From NCBI GenBank assembly GCA_945861885.1, contig CAMAVR010000005.1:48019-112018 (forward strand): DNA of 64,000 nucleotides. Reading direction: 5' to 3'. The notes beneath the pieces are model-generated. The model did not search any database. It worked only from the letters and a program-made list of their open reading frames with translations, and was not told the DNA's origin. Shown one piece after another: positions 9,079 to 17,126 of the stretch (position 1 is its first letter; each line of letters opens with the position of its first letter). Source of the DNA: Nannocystis exedens. GTDB lineage: Bacteria > Myxococcota_A > Polyangia > Polyangiales > Polyangiaceae. A program made the position numbers and the translations under genes.

Positions 9079-10089
9079 ATGCGCGCGTTTGAAATTGAGG
9101 CGTTTGGGTTAGAGCGGCTCCGGCGTGTCGAGCGCGCGCCGCCGCGCCCTTCAGCTACGCAAATGCTGGTTCGTGTAGGGGCCGCATCGCTGAATTTTCG
9201 CGATTTGCTGATGATCGGCGGCGACTACAATCCAAAGCAGCCGCTCCCGCTCATCCCCGGTTCCGATGGCGTCGGTGAAGTGGTCGATGTCGGCGCGCAA
9301 GTATCGCGCTTTAAAAAAGGCGATCGGGTTATCACATCGTTTTTTCAAGCATGGGAAAGCGGCGAGGCGACACGTCAAAAACTGCTATCGACGCTGGGCG
9401 GGCCCATCGACGGCACGTTTGCCGAGATGATGCTTGTCGAAGAGCAAGGCGCGGTATTGGCGCCGGCCTACTTGAGCGACGAAGAGGCGGCAACACTTCC
9501 ATGCGCGGCGCTCACCGCGTGGAATGCGCTCGTGCATCAAGGGGCGATTCGGGCTGGCGAAACAGTTCTTGTGCAGGGGACAGGCGGCGTCTCGCTGTTC
9601 GCGCTTCAATTCGCGCGGATGCACGGCGCCCGCGTCATCGTGACATCGAGCAGCGACGAGAAATTGCAGCGCGCCAAAGAGCTCGGCGCATGGGCGTGCA
9701 TCAACTACAAGAGCACGCCAGATTGGTCGAAAATCGCCCGTGAGATCACAGGCGGCAACGGCGTCGATCACATCGTCGAAGTCGGCGGAGCCGCGACCCT
9801 AGAGCAGTCGATTCGATGCGTGCGCCACGGCGGCGTGATTAGCCTCATCGGCATATTGTCAGGCGTAGCAACGCCGGTCCTGCTGACGCCGCTGCTCATG
9901 CAAAGCATAAGAATTCAAGGGGTCTACGTAGGGCCACGCGAGCTGTTCGAAGAGATGAACAAAGCGCTCGAAGTGAATAATTTGCACCCAGTAGTCGACA
10001 AAGTATTCGCTTTCGACGAGCTACCAACCGCGCTAGCGCGAATGAAACAAGCAGCCCATTTCGGCAAAATCGTAGTGCGAATGCGCTAA
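9079..10089 (+). CDS. Zinc-type alcohol dehydrogenase / quinone oxidoreductase family protein
   Basis: 336 residues from the ATG at 9079; the longer reading frame from 8851 lies inside the upstream gene and is rejected. It has the GroES-like N-terminal fold (SLNFRDLLMIGGDY, GSDGVGEVVDVG, FKKGDRVI) and a Rossmann domain (VLVQGTGGVSLFALQFAR, VIVTSSSDEK). The usual zinc-binding Cys/His set is largely missing, which places it near the zinc-independent NAD(P)H:quinone reductase-like branch. Substrate cannot be told from sequence. The last nine codons and stop are part of a 46-bp tandem duplication. Confidence 0.85.
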   Translation: MRAFEIEAFGLERLRRVERAPPRPSATQMLVRVGAASLNFRDLLMIGGDYNPKQPLPLIPGSDGVGEVVDVGAQVSRFKKGDRVITSFFQAWESGEATRQKLLSTLGGPIDGTFAEMMLVEEQGAVLAPAYLSDEEAATLPCAALTAWNALVHQGAIRAGETVLVQGTGGVSLFALQFARMHGARVIVTSSSDEKLQRAKELGAWACINYKSTPDWSKIAREITGGNGVDHIVEVGGAATLEQSIRCVRHGGVISLIGILSGVATPVLLTPLLMQSIRIQGVYVGPRELFEEMNKALEVNNLHPVVDKVFAFDELPTALARMKQAAHFGKIVVRMR

Positions 10090-10152
10090 GCCCTGTGATC
10101 CTGAGCTCGGCAAAATCGTAGTGCGAATGCGCTAAGCCCTGTGATCCTGAGC
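10061..10152. repeat. 46-bp perfect tandem duplication across a stop codon
   Basis: Bases 10061-10106 are repeated exactly at 10107-10152. The first copy contains the last nine codons and TAA of the dehydrogenase gene plus 17 nt of 3' flank; the second copy is untranslated. Perfect identity suggests a recent event. Confidence 0.95.
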
Positions 10153-10165
10153 GAAGCGAAGGATC
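10143..10165. terminator. Palindrome between convergent genes, possible terminator
   Basis: GATCCT at 10143-10148 pairs with AGGATC at 10160-10165 around a GAGCGAAGCGA loop. It lies between two convergent genes (stops at 10089 and 10187). There is no T-run, so it could be a bidirectional terminator or an intergenic palindromic repeat; short GATCCT...AGGATC palindromes with GAAGCGAAG cores are common dispersed repeats in bacteria. Confidence 0.4.
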
Positions 10166-10186
10166 CAGGTGCGGCATAGGCGGCGT

Positions 10187-11530
10187 TCAGTCAGCGACCG
10201 CTCGCGCCAAAATGGCGAACGCGTGGGCTGTCTTAGCTAAAGCCGCGGCGTCAATTTTATCAAACGTATCGTTCGCGGTGTGATGCACGTCGAAGTAGAG
10301 CGTCGCGTCTTGCATCACGTCGATCACCGGCATACCGAGATCAAACATCGGTCCGAGGTCTGTCCCCCCGCTGGTGTCGCCGGTGTCCGCCGCGATTCCA
10401 AGATGCGCCACCGCCTGCGCAAGTTCGTTTAAACGCGCTTTCATCGCATCGCCATGCACACGAATCGCGTATGGCGCGCCGCTCCCGAGGTCGGCTTCGA
10501 TCCCAACGACGTGCGGCTCACGACCGTGCGCTTCGGCGTACGCCTTCGCTCCCCGCGCGCCCGTCTCTTCGTCGGCGAAAAGCACGACACGAACTGTGCG
10601 CTTCGGTGGCGGCTTTTGCAGCGCAATTTCTCGAATCGCGGCGAGAACAATCGCCACGCCGGCGCCGTCGTCGAGCGCCCCGTCGCCCAAATCCCATGAA
10701 TCGAGATGGGCGCCAATTAGGACAATCTCATTCGGCTTCTCGCCGCCAACTACTTCGCCGATCACGTTTGCAGACTGCTCATCCTCAAGCAATTGCGGCG
10801 TGAGCGTCAGATGCATACGGACTGGCTTTCCGTCAGCAATCAGGCGATGTACCAAATCGGCGTCGGGGTTTGACATCGCGGCCGCCGGAATCGCCTTCGG
10901 TTGGCCGTAAGTACGAGTAATTCCAGTATGCGGGAGGCGATTGTTGTCGGTTCCAATCGAACGAATCACGACGGCAGCCGCCCCGCGACGCGCGCACTCA
11001 ATCGGCCCGCGCGTGCGCGTGGAGATCGCGGCGCCGTAGCCCGCACCGTCGCGCGCACGCGCCGTAGCCTTGTTTATAAACACGATTTTGCCGTCGAATG
11101 CGGCGGGGGTGCACGATTGAATCGCATCGAGCGACGCAACCTCAATCACTTCGGCCTCAATACCGGCATCAGGCGTCGCGCCGCTTCCGCCGAGCGCCGT
11201 CAAACTGAGTCGATGGGGCGATGGCGCGACAATCTCACCCACTTCAACGCCGCGCTGCCAATGCCGCACCATGACGGGCTCAGCGCGCACATTGCTTAGC
11301 TCTAAGCGCTTCATCGTGCGGAGCCCCCACGCCACGGCCGCCCGATCGCCGGGCGACCCGGCAGAACGCGGCCCAACCTCGTCGGTCAGACTCCGAACAA
11401 TGGCAACCGCTTCATTCGGCGGAACGACTGCAATTGCAGGCGAAGTTGGAGCGGTAGTTGAATGCTTCACGCAGGCGGCGTTAAGAATCGACAATATCGA
11501 AGCCGCGAATAAAAACCGGTCGAAACGCAT
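10187..11530 (-). CDS. M28 family metallopeptidase lipoprotein with PA domain
   Basis: 447 residues. A lipoprotein signal (lipobox ILNAAC, Cys about 20) precedes a protease-associated domain (about 130-240) and a zinc peptidase domain. Zinc-ligand segments of the M28 aminopeptidase family are visible: GAHLDSWD, GALDDGAGV, ADEETGARG, an Asp in the GTDLGP segment, and HHTAND near the end. It should remove N-terminal residues from peptides in the periplasm or at the outer membrane. It stands alone, convergent to the dehydrogenase and 9 nt upstream of nothing in an operon; the kinase-like pair upstream ends 9 nt before its start codon on the same strand, so co-transcription is likely. Confidence 0.88.
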   Translation of the reverse strand: MRFDRFLFAASILSILNAACVKHSTTAPTSPAIAVVPPNEAVAIVRSLTDEVGPRSAGSPGDRAAVAWGLRTMKRLELSNVRAEPVMVRHWQRGVEVGEIVAPSPHRLSLTALGGSGATPDAGIEAEVIEVASLDAIQSCTPAAFDGKIVFINKATARARDGAGYGAAISTRTRGPIECARRGAAAVVIRSIGTDNNRLPHTGITRTYGQPKAIPAAAMSNPDADLVHRLIADGKPVRMHLTLTPQLLEDEQSANVIGEVVGGEKPNEIVLIGAHLDSWDLGDGALDDGAGVAIVLAAIREIALQKPPPKRTVRVVLFADEETGARGAKAYAEAHGREPHVVGIEADLGSGAPYAIRVHGDAMKARLNELAQAVAHLGIAADTGDTSGGTDLGPMFDLGMPVIDVMQDATLYFDVHHTANDTFDKIDAAALAKTAHAFAILARAVAD

Positions 11531-11539
11531 GCTGCATGC

Positions 11540-12289
11540 CTAGTCTAACGACCGAGTTCCGCAAAGGACGACTCCAAGAAGACGTTCTGTGCCGATCGTG
11601 TCGACCGCCTGGTGTAGCGCGCTTTTTCGCGATACGCCGGCGCGCGCAGCCAAAATCACACCGTCCGACGACCGTGCGATCGCACGCGCGTTCGCGGGGT
11701 GCATCCCGGTTGCAGGCCCGTCGATCAGCACGATGTCGTAAATCGCCCGAAGCGATGCAATAGCCGCGGGGAGCTGGCGCGAACGGCATACGAGCGAATC
11801 GTCTGCGTCAGGACTCGCGTTGGCGATCACGTGAAGCGTCGCTCCAAGAGCTGCAATTCGTAGCGGTTCGCGTGAGCCGTGCTGCTGACGCGCGACATGC
11901 GCCAAAAAACCGGCCTGCTTAGGCTCAAAACCGAGCAATCTCCCCAGCGATGGGTGCGACGCTCCCGCTTCGATCACGAGAACGCGCATCCGCTGCGATT
12001 CCGACAGCGCGATTGCGAGCTGCACCGTCAACGTACTCTTCCCCTCGTCACGCGATGAGCTCATGACCGACACGACGCCGCGCCGCGCTTCATCGCGCTG
12101 CTCAAGACGCCGCGCGATTTCACGAACAGCAGCCGATTGAGGCGTCGACGCATCGCCAAACATCGCGAGCACAAGCGGTTCAAGCGGAGCGCCCCACGCT
12201 GGAGCAACTTCGACCGCAAATTCGCCATGATCGCCGATAAACTCGGCCCGACGCGCGAATCGCGGCAGACTCGCTCGCTCACTAACCAT
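11540..12289 (-). CDS. BY-kinase/ParA-type P-loop ATPase without tyrosine tail
   Basis: 249 residues from the ATG at 12289, which overlaps the upstream gene's stop by 8 nt (ATGGTTAG). The core matches the cytosolic domain of bacterial tyrosine kinases (CpsD/Wzc): Walker A SSSRDEGKSTLT, Walker A' VLVIEAG (Glu where Asp is usual), and Walker B IVLIDGPA. The C-terminus ends LGVVLCGTRSLD with no tyrosine cluster, so normal autophosphorylation is doubtful. The likely role is control of polysaccharide export together with the membrane protein encoded just upstream, as in split CpsC/CpsD systems. Whether it is an active kinase is unknown. Confidence 0.7.
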   Translation of the reverse strand: MVSERASLPRFARRAEFIGDHGEFAVEVAPAWGAPLEPLVLAMFGDASTPQSAAVREIARRLEQRDEARRGVVSVMSSSRDEGKSTLTVQLAIALSESQRMRVLVIEAGASHPSLGRLLGFEPKQAGFLAHVARQQHGSREPLRIAALGATLHVIANASPDADDSLVCRSRQLPAAIASLRAIYDIVLIDGPATGMHPANARAIARSSDGVILAARAGVSRKSALHQAVDTIGTERLLGVVLCGTRSLD

Positions 12290-12587
12290 TCGGCATCTCC
12301 GGAATTGAACCGAGCATCGGCGCAATATTGAGCGCAACGACGTCGCTGGCATCGACCACTGTGTCGCTCAGCACCACGCGACCGAGCGCCGTCAGAATCG
12401 ACACCAGAGCGGCAATGCCGATCGCTGCTTTGAGGTAGGCGCCGTGGATATCACCGGCAATCACCGGCGCCGCCGCAAGAATCGTGAACATAAGCGTCGT
12501 GGACTGCCAGAGCCCCAGCGCGCGACGCGACAGAATTAGCAGTCGTTCCTTGCCTCGATTGGTCTTCACGTCGAACATAACGTACAA
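12282..12587 (-). CDS. Small membrane protein resembling the C-terminal part of a Wzz/Wzc adaptor
   Basis: 101 residues with two membrane segments (about 30-47 and 51-69), followed by VVDASDVVALNIAPMLGSIP. That motif resembles the linker just before the kinase domain in Wzc-type proteins (pattern: ...DV..LLGLPVLGSIP). The large periplasmic polysaccharide-length domain of true Wzz proteins is missing. Stop overlaps the start of the kinase-like gene. Together the two genes look like a minimal adaptor plus ATPase unit. An alternative is a decayed remnant of a longer Wzc gene. Confidence 0.55.
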   Translation of the reverse strand: MYVMFDVKTNRGKERLLILSRRALGLWQSTTLMFTILAAAPVIAGDIHGAYLKAAIGIAALVSILTALGRVVLSDTVVDASDVVALNIAPMLGSIPEMPNG

Positions 12588-12658
12588 CAGCGATCGACGA
12601 ACTGCGTCGATTTTTCGAATTGGCCTGAGCGCGCTCTGAGCGCGTCAATGGAGAGGCA

Positions 12659-13618
12659 ATGGCGATTTGTTTGGTGACGGGAGGGGCAGGGTTTATCGGG
12701 TCGTCGCTCGCCGAAGAGCTGTTAAAAAAGGGCGAAACCGTCAGAATTGTTGATGATTTTTCGTCGGGCCTCCGCGCAAACATCGAGAACCTACCCGGCA
12801 AGGTCGAAGTTGTTGAAGGGGATACAGGCGACACCGAGCTGCTCGGGCGTCTCATGCGAGGGGTCGAGGTCGTTTTTCACGAAGCTGCGATCCCTTCGGT
12901 CGCACTGTCGATCGAAAATCCAGCGGCGACGATGCGCGTTGGGGTTCAAGGTGTCGCCGCGGTGCTCGATTGCGCGCGGCACGCCGGCGTAAAAAGGGTC
13001 ATTTTTGCCGCAAGTTCAGCGGCGTACGGCGACACAGCGACAATGCCGCTCGTTGAAACGATGGCGCCGCGCCCGCTCTCGCCCTACGCGATATCAAAGA
13101 TCACAGGCGAGCAGCTCCTTCGCGTTTTTTCGTCGCTCTATCAAATTGAAACGCTCAGTCTCCGCTACTTTAATGTCTTCGGGCCCCGGCAAGATCCAAA
13201 AAGCGAATATGCGGCGGTCATCCCGAAGTTTATTACCGCCGCAATTCGCGGCCAAAAGCCGACCGTGTTTGGTGATGGCGAGCAGACACGCGATTTTTGT
13301 TTTATCGACGACACGGTGAATGCCAATCTTTTAGCCGCAACCACGTCGCAAAAATTGTCCGGCGAAGTCGTGAACATCGGACGAGGCGAATGCGTCTCCC
13401 TAAACAGACTCTTGCAAGAGATCAACGAAGAAGCCGTAGCGCTCGGTGTGCGAGATAAGAACAAACCGTTCGACGCGACCTACGCGGACGAACGGGCAGG
13501 CGACGTGCGCCACTCTCGAGCGAACATCGACGCGGCGCGCGCCCTTATCGGGTACGAACCGCGAGTAACGCTGCGCGAGGGGATACGAAAAACAATGACC
13601 GCGCTAAAAAATCGCTAA
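12659..13618 (+). CDS. NAD-dependent nucleotide-sugar epimerase (GalE/WbpP-like SDR)
   Basis: 319 residues, extended short-chain dehydrogenase fold: VTGGAGFIGSSLAEELL binds NAD, the catalytic YAISK follows a serine stretch (FAASSAAYGD), and the RYFNVFGPRQDP and GDGEQTRDF segments are typical of UDP-glucose or UDP-GlcNAc 4-epimerases. It starts at an ATG preceded by GGAGAGG. It is divergent from the kinase-like pair, which fits a small polysaccharide locus. Its stop overlaps that of rlmE by 4 nt on the opposite strand. Exact sugar is not determinable. Confidence 0.85.
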   Translation: MAICLVTGGAGFIGSSLAEELLKKGETVRIVDDFSSGLRANIENLPGKVEVVEGDTGDTELLGRLMRGVEVVFHEAAIPSVALSIENPAATMRVGVQGVAAVLDCARHAGVKRVIFAASSAAYGDTATMPLVETMAPRPLSPYAISKITGEQLLRVFSSLYQIETLSLRYFNVFGPRQDPKSEYAAVIPKFITAAIRGQKPTVFGDGEQTRDFCFIDDTVNANLLAATTSQKLSGEVVNIGRGECVSLNRLLQEINEEAVALGVRDKNKPFDATYADERAGDVRHSRANIDAARALIGYEPRVTLREGIRKTMTALKNR

Positions 13619-14211
13619 GCGCGGCGATTGAATCCCGCGATAAAAATTTCGTAGCTAACGCTGCGCGTCCCCTCAGGCCGAAAGAGCTTCTCTTGCTCGA
13701 AATATTTTCGCACTTCGGCGCGCGCTAAAGGGAACTCGGCCCCCATAAAAATCTTCCCGACAAATGCGCCCCCGGGCCGCGTAAGCGCTGCCGCAACCGC
13801 GAGCGCGCGCATAAACAGCTCAAAACTGCGCGCCTGATCGCCGCTGCGATTGCCAGACGTGTTCGGCGCCATGTCGCTCAGCACAACATCGTATGGCGCG
13901 AACATCGACAGGGCGTCGTTATCAAGCGACAGCGCATCGCCTTGAACAAAAACGGATGGGCTCGCAAGTGTCACTTCGAGTGGCTTCAAATCGACGGCAA
14001 GAAGCTTCCCTTTAGGGCCGATCTTCTGCGCGGCGTAAAGGCTCCAGCTCCCGGGCGATGCCCCAAGGTCGAGCACCCGCTGCCCTGAATGCAGAAGGCG
14101 CGCCCGCTGATCAATCTCTTCGAGCTTGAACACGCTGCGCGCCGGAAACCCTGCGCTCTTCGCTTTTTTAGTGAAGGAATCGACCTTCTTGTACGGATTC
14201 TGCCGGCTCAC
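13615..14211 (-). CDS. rlmE: 23S rRNA 2'-O-ribose methyltransferase RlmE (FtsJ)
   Basis: 198 residues with the RrmJ/FtsJ fold: RSVFKLEEIDQ near 25, the SAM-binding VLDLGASPGSWSLYAAQ, VVLSDMAPNTSGNRSGD, and a late KIFMGAEF lysine. The K-D-K-E catalytic set appears complete. It should methylate U2552 of 23S rRNA late in 50S assembly. It starts inside the rplC stop (4-nt overlap), so it is coupled to a ribosomal protein gene, unusual company for this enzyme but consistent with a role in 50S biogenesis. Confidence 0.92.
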   Translation of the reverse strand: MSRQNPYKKVDSFTKKAKSAGFPARSVFKLEEIDQRARLLHSGQRVLDLGASPGSWSLYAAQKIGPKGKLLAVDLKPLEVTLASPSVFVQGDALSLDNDALSMFAPYDVVLSDMAPNTSGNRSGDQARSFELFMRALAVAAALTRPGGAFVGKIFMGAEFPLARAEVRKYFEQEKLFRPEGTRSVSYEIFIAGFNRRA

Positions 14212-14888
14212 TTCGTGCGAAGCTTACCGCCCTTTGCGCGCGGCGCCTTGATGCCGTGACGCACCAAAACAAGGCCGTTTTTCGACCCTGGAATTCCGCC
14301 TTCGAGCATGATCAAGTGCTTTTCGGAATCGATGCGCGCGACTTTGAGATTCAAAACCGACACGGTTTCATCGCCGTACTGCCCGCCCATCTTCAAGTTT
14401 GGCAGCGTGCGTCCTGGCGTCATGTTCGTACCGATCGAACCGCCGTGACGCTTGTATTCGTGCGTACCGTGCGTGCGAACGAACCCTTTGAAGTTCCATC
14501 GCCTCATAACGCCGGTGAACCCACGGCCGCGCGTTGTCCCGCGGACATCGACCTTTTGGCCGATTGTGAAGAGGTCTTCAAGCTTCATCACCTGACCGGG
14601 CTCGTAGCCGGCGGCGAATTCGGCGCTGCAGCGTAGCTCTTTCACGATCCGCTTCGGCGTCATGTTCGCTTTCGCGAAAATGCCCGCGACTGGCTTCGTG
14701 GTGTGCTTCGCTTTGCGCTCCTCGAACCCGAGGATCAGCGCGCTATAGCCGTCCTTCTCTTGGGTGCGCTTTGACACAACGACGACGGGGCCGGCTTCAA
14801 TCACGCTCACGCGCTGAATTGTGCCGTCCGGCGTGAAGAGTTGTGTGCAGCCGAGTTTGCGGCCAATAATCCCTGGATTCGTATTCAT
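14208..14888 (-). CDS. rplC: 50S ribosomal protein L3, outside the S10 operon
   Basis: 226 residues, full length for L3. It has the IGRKLGCTQLF start, the RGTTRGRGFTGVMRRWNFKG and MTPGRTLPNLKMGGQYG central loop that reaches the peptidyl transferase centre, and the VARIDSEKHLIMLEGGIPG end. A strong GGAG ribosome-binding site precedes the ATG. In most bacteria L3 lies in the S10 operon between S10 and L4; here neither is present, and it is followed by rlmE. It is either a relocated single gene or an additional copy. Confidence 0.95.
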   Translation of the reverse strand: MNTNPGIIGRKLGCTQLFTPDGTIQRVSVIEAGPVVVVSKRTQEKDGYSALILGFEERKAKHTTKPVAGIFAKANMTPKRIVKELRCSAEFAAGYEPGQVMKLEDLFTIGQKVDVRGTTRGRGFTGVMRRWNFKGFVRTHGTHEYKRHGGSIGTNMTPGRTLPNLKMGGQYGDETVSVLNLKVARIDSEKHLIMLEGGIPGSKNGLVLVRHGIKAPRAKGGKLRTK

Positions 14889-14963
14889 CTGCAGCTCCTT
14901 CGTATCGCCTCAGGAAAAACCGTCGCAGTCTTAATCGGTTCCGTGTCGCGCTGCCCGAGGGCG

Positions 14964-15000
14964 ATGGTCCAAGGCGAAGGACCATGGGCAACAAGTGCCC
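14964..15000. terminator. Two adjacent hairpins between thiO and rplC
   Basis: ATGGTCC (14964-14970) pairs with GGACCAT (14979-14985), and GGGCA (14986-14990) with TGCCC (14996-15000). They lie just after the thiO stop on the minus strand and about 75 nt before rplC. They could end the rplS-thiO transcript or form part of an rplC leader. No T-run follows either, so the function is uncertain. Confidence 0.4.
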
Positions 15001-15013
15001 GGCGCTAGCAGAA

Positions 15014-16123
15014 TCAACTGCGAAGGGGCGCGTATGGTAGGATATCGGGGCGATTCGTCAAGACCGCATCCGCGATCGCGAGTGCGGTGTGGCGCGCCAG
15101 GAGAATGCCGTTGCGATGGTGGCCAGCGGCTAGGTAGAGCCGCGGGACTGACGAAACGCCGATGACGGGCCCGCCGGGGCCACAGAATGGCCTAAAATTC
15201 GACCATGTGGCGACCGTGCGGGCTCTTGACAGCGCCGGCACCAGTGTGATCGCGTTTTTTCGGATCGACTCAATCGCGTTGGGGGTCACCTCGCGGCTAA
15301 AGCCGACCGATTCCATCGTCGAACCGCAGACCACGCGCCCGGTTCCGCGCGGGACGACGTATCCGTCGCAATTGTAGACAATCGGACTGCCGCTATCGGA
15401 TGGCGTCTCGCACTCGAGTTCGAGCATCTGCCCGCGTATCGGCTCGACCTGCGGCCAATCGCATGGGAGCCCGGCAAGGCGCGACGACCAGCTTCCGCCA
15501 GCCACTACGACCGCATCGGCGTATGCGACGCCGCGATTCGGCCCCGGCTGCTTGAACTCGACGCCGATGCATCGCCCGCTTTCAGTCAGCACGCCCGTAA
15601 CTTCGCAGTCGCGCCGGACCTCGATATTAATCCTCGAAACGGCTGAAATCAGCGCGCGCATCAACTTTCGTGGGTCGACCTGCGCGTCGTCTTCAAACCA
15701 GACGGCCCCGTGCAGCCCACCTGAAATCGCGGGCGCGAGACGACGCGCCTCGGCCGCGCCCAGCACATCGGAGCGCACGCCCTCTGCTCGTTGCCAAGCC
15801 GCTTGTCGCTGAATCGCCGTAAAATCAGCCGAATCGCGAGCCACGCGGAGAACGCCGCTGGCGCGATACCCGACGTCGTCCCCGGTTCGCTGCTCGAGTT
15901 CGCTCGCCCACTCGCGCATCAGCGCGCGCGCGCGAACGAACCTTTTCAGCAGCGGAGAAGGCTCTTTCAGTTCGACTTGTGCGCCCAAGATCCCGGCGGC
16001 TGCCGATGAAGCCTCCGCGCCGAGCTCCCCGCGCTCGAACAAAAGGACCTCGGCCCCGCGGTCAGCTAGCTCAAGCGCCGCACCGCAGCCAACAACCCCG
16101 CCGCCAATAATAATGATTTTCAC
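15014..16123 (-). CDS. thiO: Glycine oxidase ThiO-like FAD oxidoreductase
   Basis: 369 residues. The DAO-type fold begins with IIIIGGGVVGCGAALELADRG (FAD-binding) and has SSAAAGILGAQ, typical of ThiO. The C-terminal GHHRNGILLA segment closes the FAD site. ThiO oxidises glycine to the imine used for the thiamine thiazole ring. The thiamine-phosphate synthase gene thiE is elsewhere in the window (35001), so the pathway is dispersed. It follows rplS by 17 nt on the same strand, an odd pairing that suggests co-transcription with a ribosomal protein gene. Confidence 0.82.
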   Translation of the reverse strand: MKIIIIGGGVVGCGAALELADRGAEVLLFERGELGAEASSAAAGILGAQVELKEPSPLLKRFVRARALMREWASELEQRTGDDVGYRASGVLRVARDSADFTAIQRQAAWQRAEGVRSDVLGAAEARRLAPAISGGLHGAVWFEDDAQVDPRKLMRALISAVSRINIEVRRDCEVTGVLTESGRCIGVEFKQPGPNRGVAYADAVVVAGGSWSSRLAGLPCDWPQVEPIRGQMLELECETPSDSGSPIVYNCDGYVVPRGTGRVVCGSTMESVGFSREVTPNAIESIRKNAITLVPALSRARTVATWSNFRPFCGPGGPVIGVSSVPRLYLAAGHHRNGILLARHTALAIADAVLTNRPDILPYAPLRS

Positions 16124-16140
16124 AAAACCCCTAAAGGGGA

Positions 16141-16497
16141 TTATGCGTCTTTGCGGTCGCGAACGCGCGCCTTCTTCCCCTTTAGATCGCGGAGATAGAA
16201 GAGCTTTGCGCGGCGGACTACGCCGTGAGAAACGACTTCAATCTTATCGATTCGGGGAGAATGCTGCACGAATGTGCGTTCGACGCCGATGTTGAAGCTC
16301 AATTTGCGCACGGTGAACGTGCTGCGTGAGCCTGCTCGGCGCCGCTTCAAAACGATCCCCTGGAAGACCTGAATGCGGTCTTTGTCGCCTTCGACGATTT
16401 TATAGTGGATGCGAACGGTATCGCCGACGCGAAACTCCGGAAGCTCCGAGCGGAGCTGGGCAGATTCAATTTCCGCGAGCTTTAGGGAGGTATTCAT
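16141..16497 (-). CDS. rplS: 50S ribosomal protein L19
   Basis: 118 residues from the ATG at 16497 ([11 protein letters not shown]), preceded by a GGAGG site; a frame extension upstream to 16557 is not needed. Conserved L19 segments are present: [40 protein letters not shown], and [17 protein letters not shown]. It sits at the 30S-50S interface. The usual rpsP-rimM-trmD neighbours are absent here; a NUDIX gene lies 91 nt upstream and thiO directly downstream. Confidence 0.95.
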   Translation of the reverse strand: MNTSLKLAEIESAQLRSELPEFRVGDTVRIHYKIVEGDKDRIQVFQGIVLKRRRAGSRSTFTVRKLSFNIGVERTFVQHSPRIDKIEVVSHGVVRRAKLFYLRDLKGKKARVRDRKDA

Positions 16498-16588
16498 GAA
16501 ATTATCCGAAATCCGGTTGTGCAAAATACGAAAATAGGGCCGGCTTGTTAAGCACACGGCGCTCGGTGTGTCAATGCCGGAGCCGAAA

Positions 16589-17062
16589 TCAGCCGTCCCC
16601 GTTTGAAATTACGCCCCCGTCGGAAATGCGCTCGATCGCACGAAGACGGCGGAGCACTTTTCGTAGCACACCGGCGTCTGCAGGTGGGAATCGTTCTTCG
16701 GCAAGGTCGGCGCTCCGTGCCCACCGAAATGCGGCGACATCGAGCGCTTGGGGGGGCGGGGAGCCTTGGCGCATCGTCGCTTCGAAAAAAAGAAGCAGAA
16801 CTACCCGGTTCGCCTCGGCGTATTCGTGGAACGCGACGTCGATAATTTCACCGATATCGGTCTCGAGTCCAAGCTCTTCTTGGAGCTCGCGCCGCAGCGC
16901 TTCTCGCGGGTCTTCGCCGCTTTCGACCTTCCCCCCGGGGAATTCCCACATGCCGCCGAGATGGCTGCCGCTCTTTCGCTGAGAAATGAGCACGCGCGCG
17001 CCGTCGAATATCACCCCCGCCGATACGATCACCGTGTCCATCGTTGGCCGATTGTAGCTCAA
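16589..17062 (-). CDS. mutT: NUDIX hydrolase, MutT-like
   Basis: 157 residues with a complete Nudix box, [18 protein letters not shown] followed by QEELGL (matches Gx5Ex7REUxEExGU). The MWEFPGGK context is typical of MutT enzymes that remove 8-oxo-dGTP from the nucleotide pool. The start may be the ATG at 17062 or the in-frame ATG at 17041. It is divergent from the HEAT-repeat gene with 64 nt between starts, which must hold both promoters. Confidence 0.82.
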   Translation of the reverse strand: MSYNRPTMDTVIVSAGVIFDGARVLISQRKSGSHLGGMWEFPGGKVESGEDPREALRRELQEELGLETDIGEIIDVAFHEYAEANRVVLLLFFEATMRQGSPPPQALDVAAFRWARSADLAEERFPPADAGVLRKVLRRLRAIERISDGGVISNGDG

Positions 17063-17126
17063 AAACGTGAAGTCCGAGTCGATCGAACTGTAGAAATAGA
17101 GGTCGAAAGGCGACTAAGAAGGCGCC

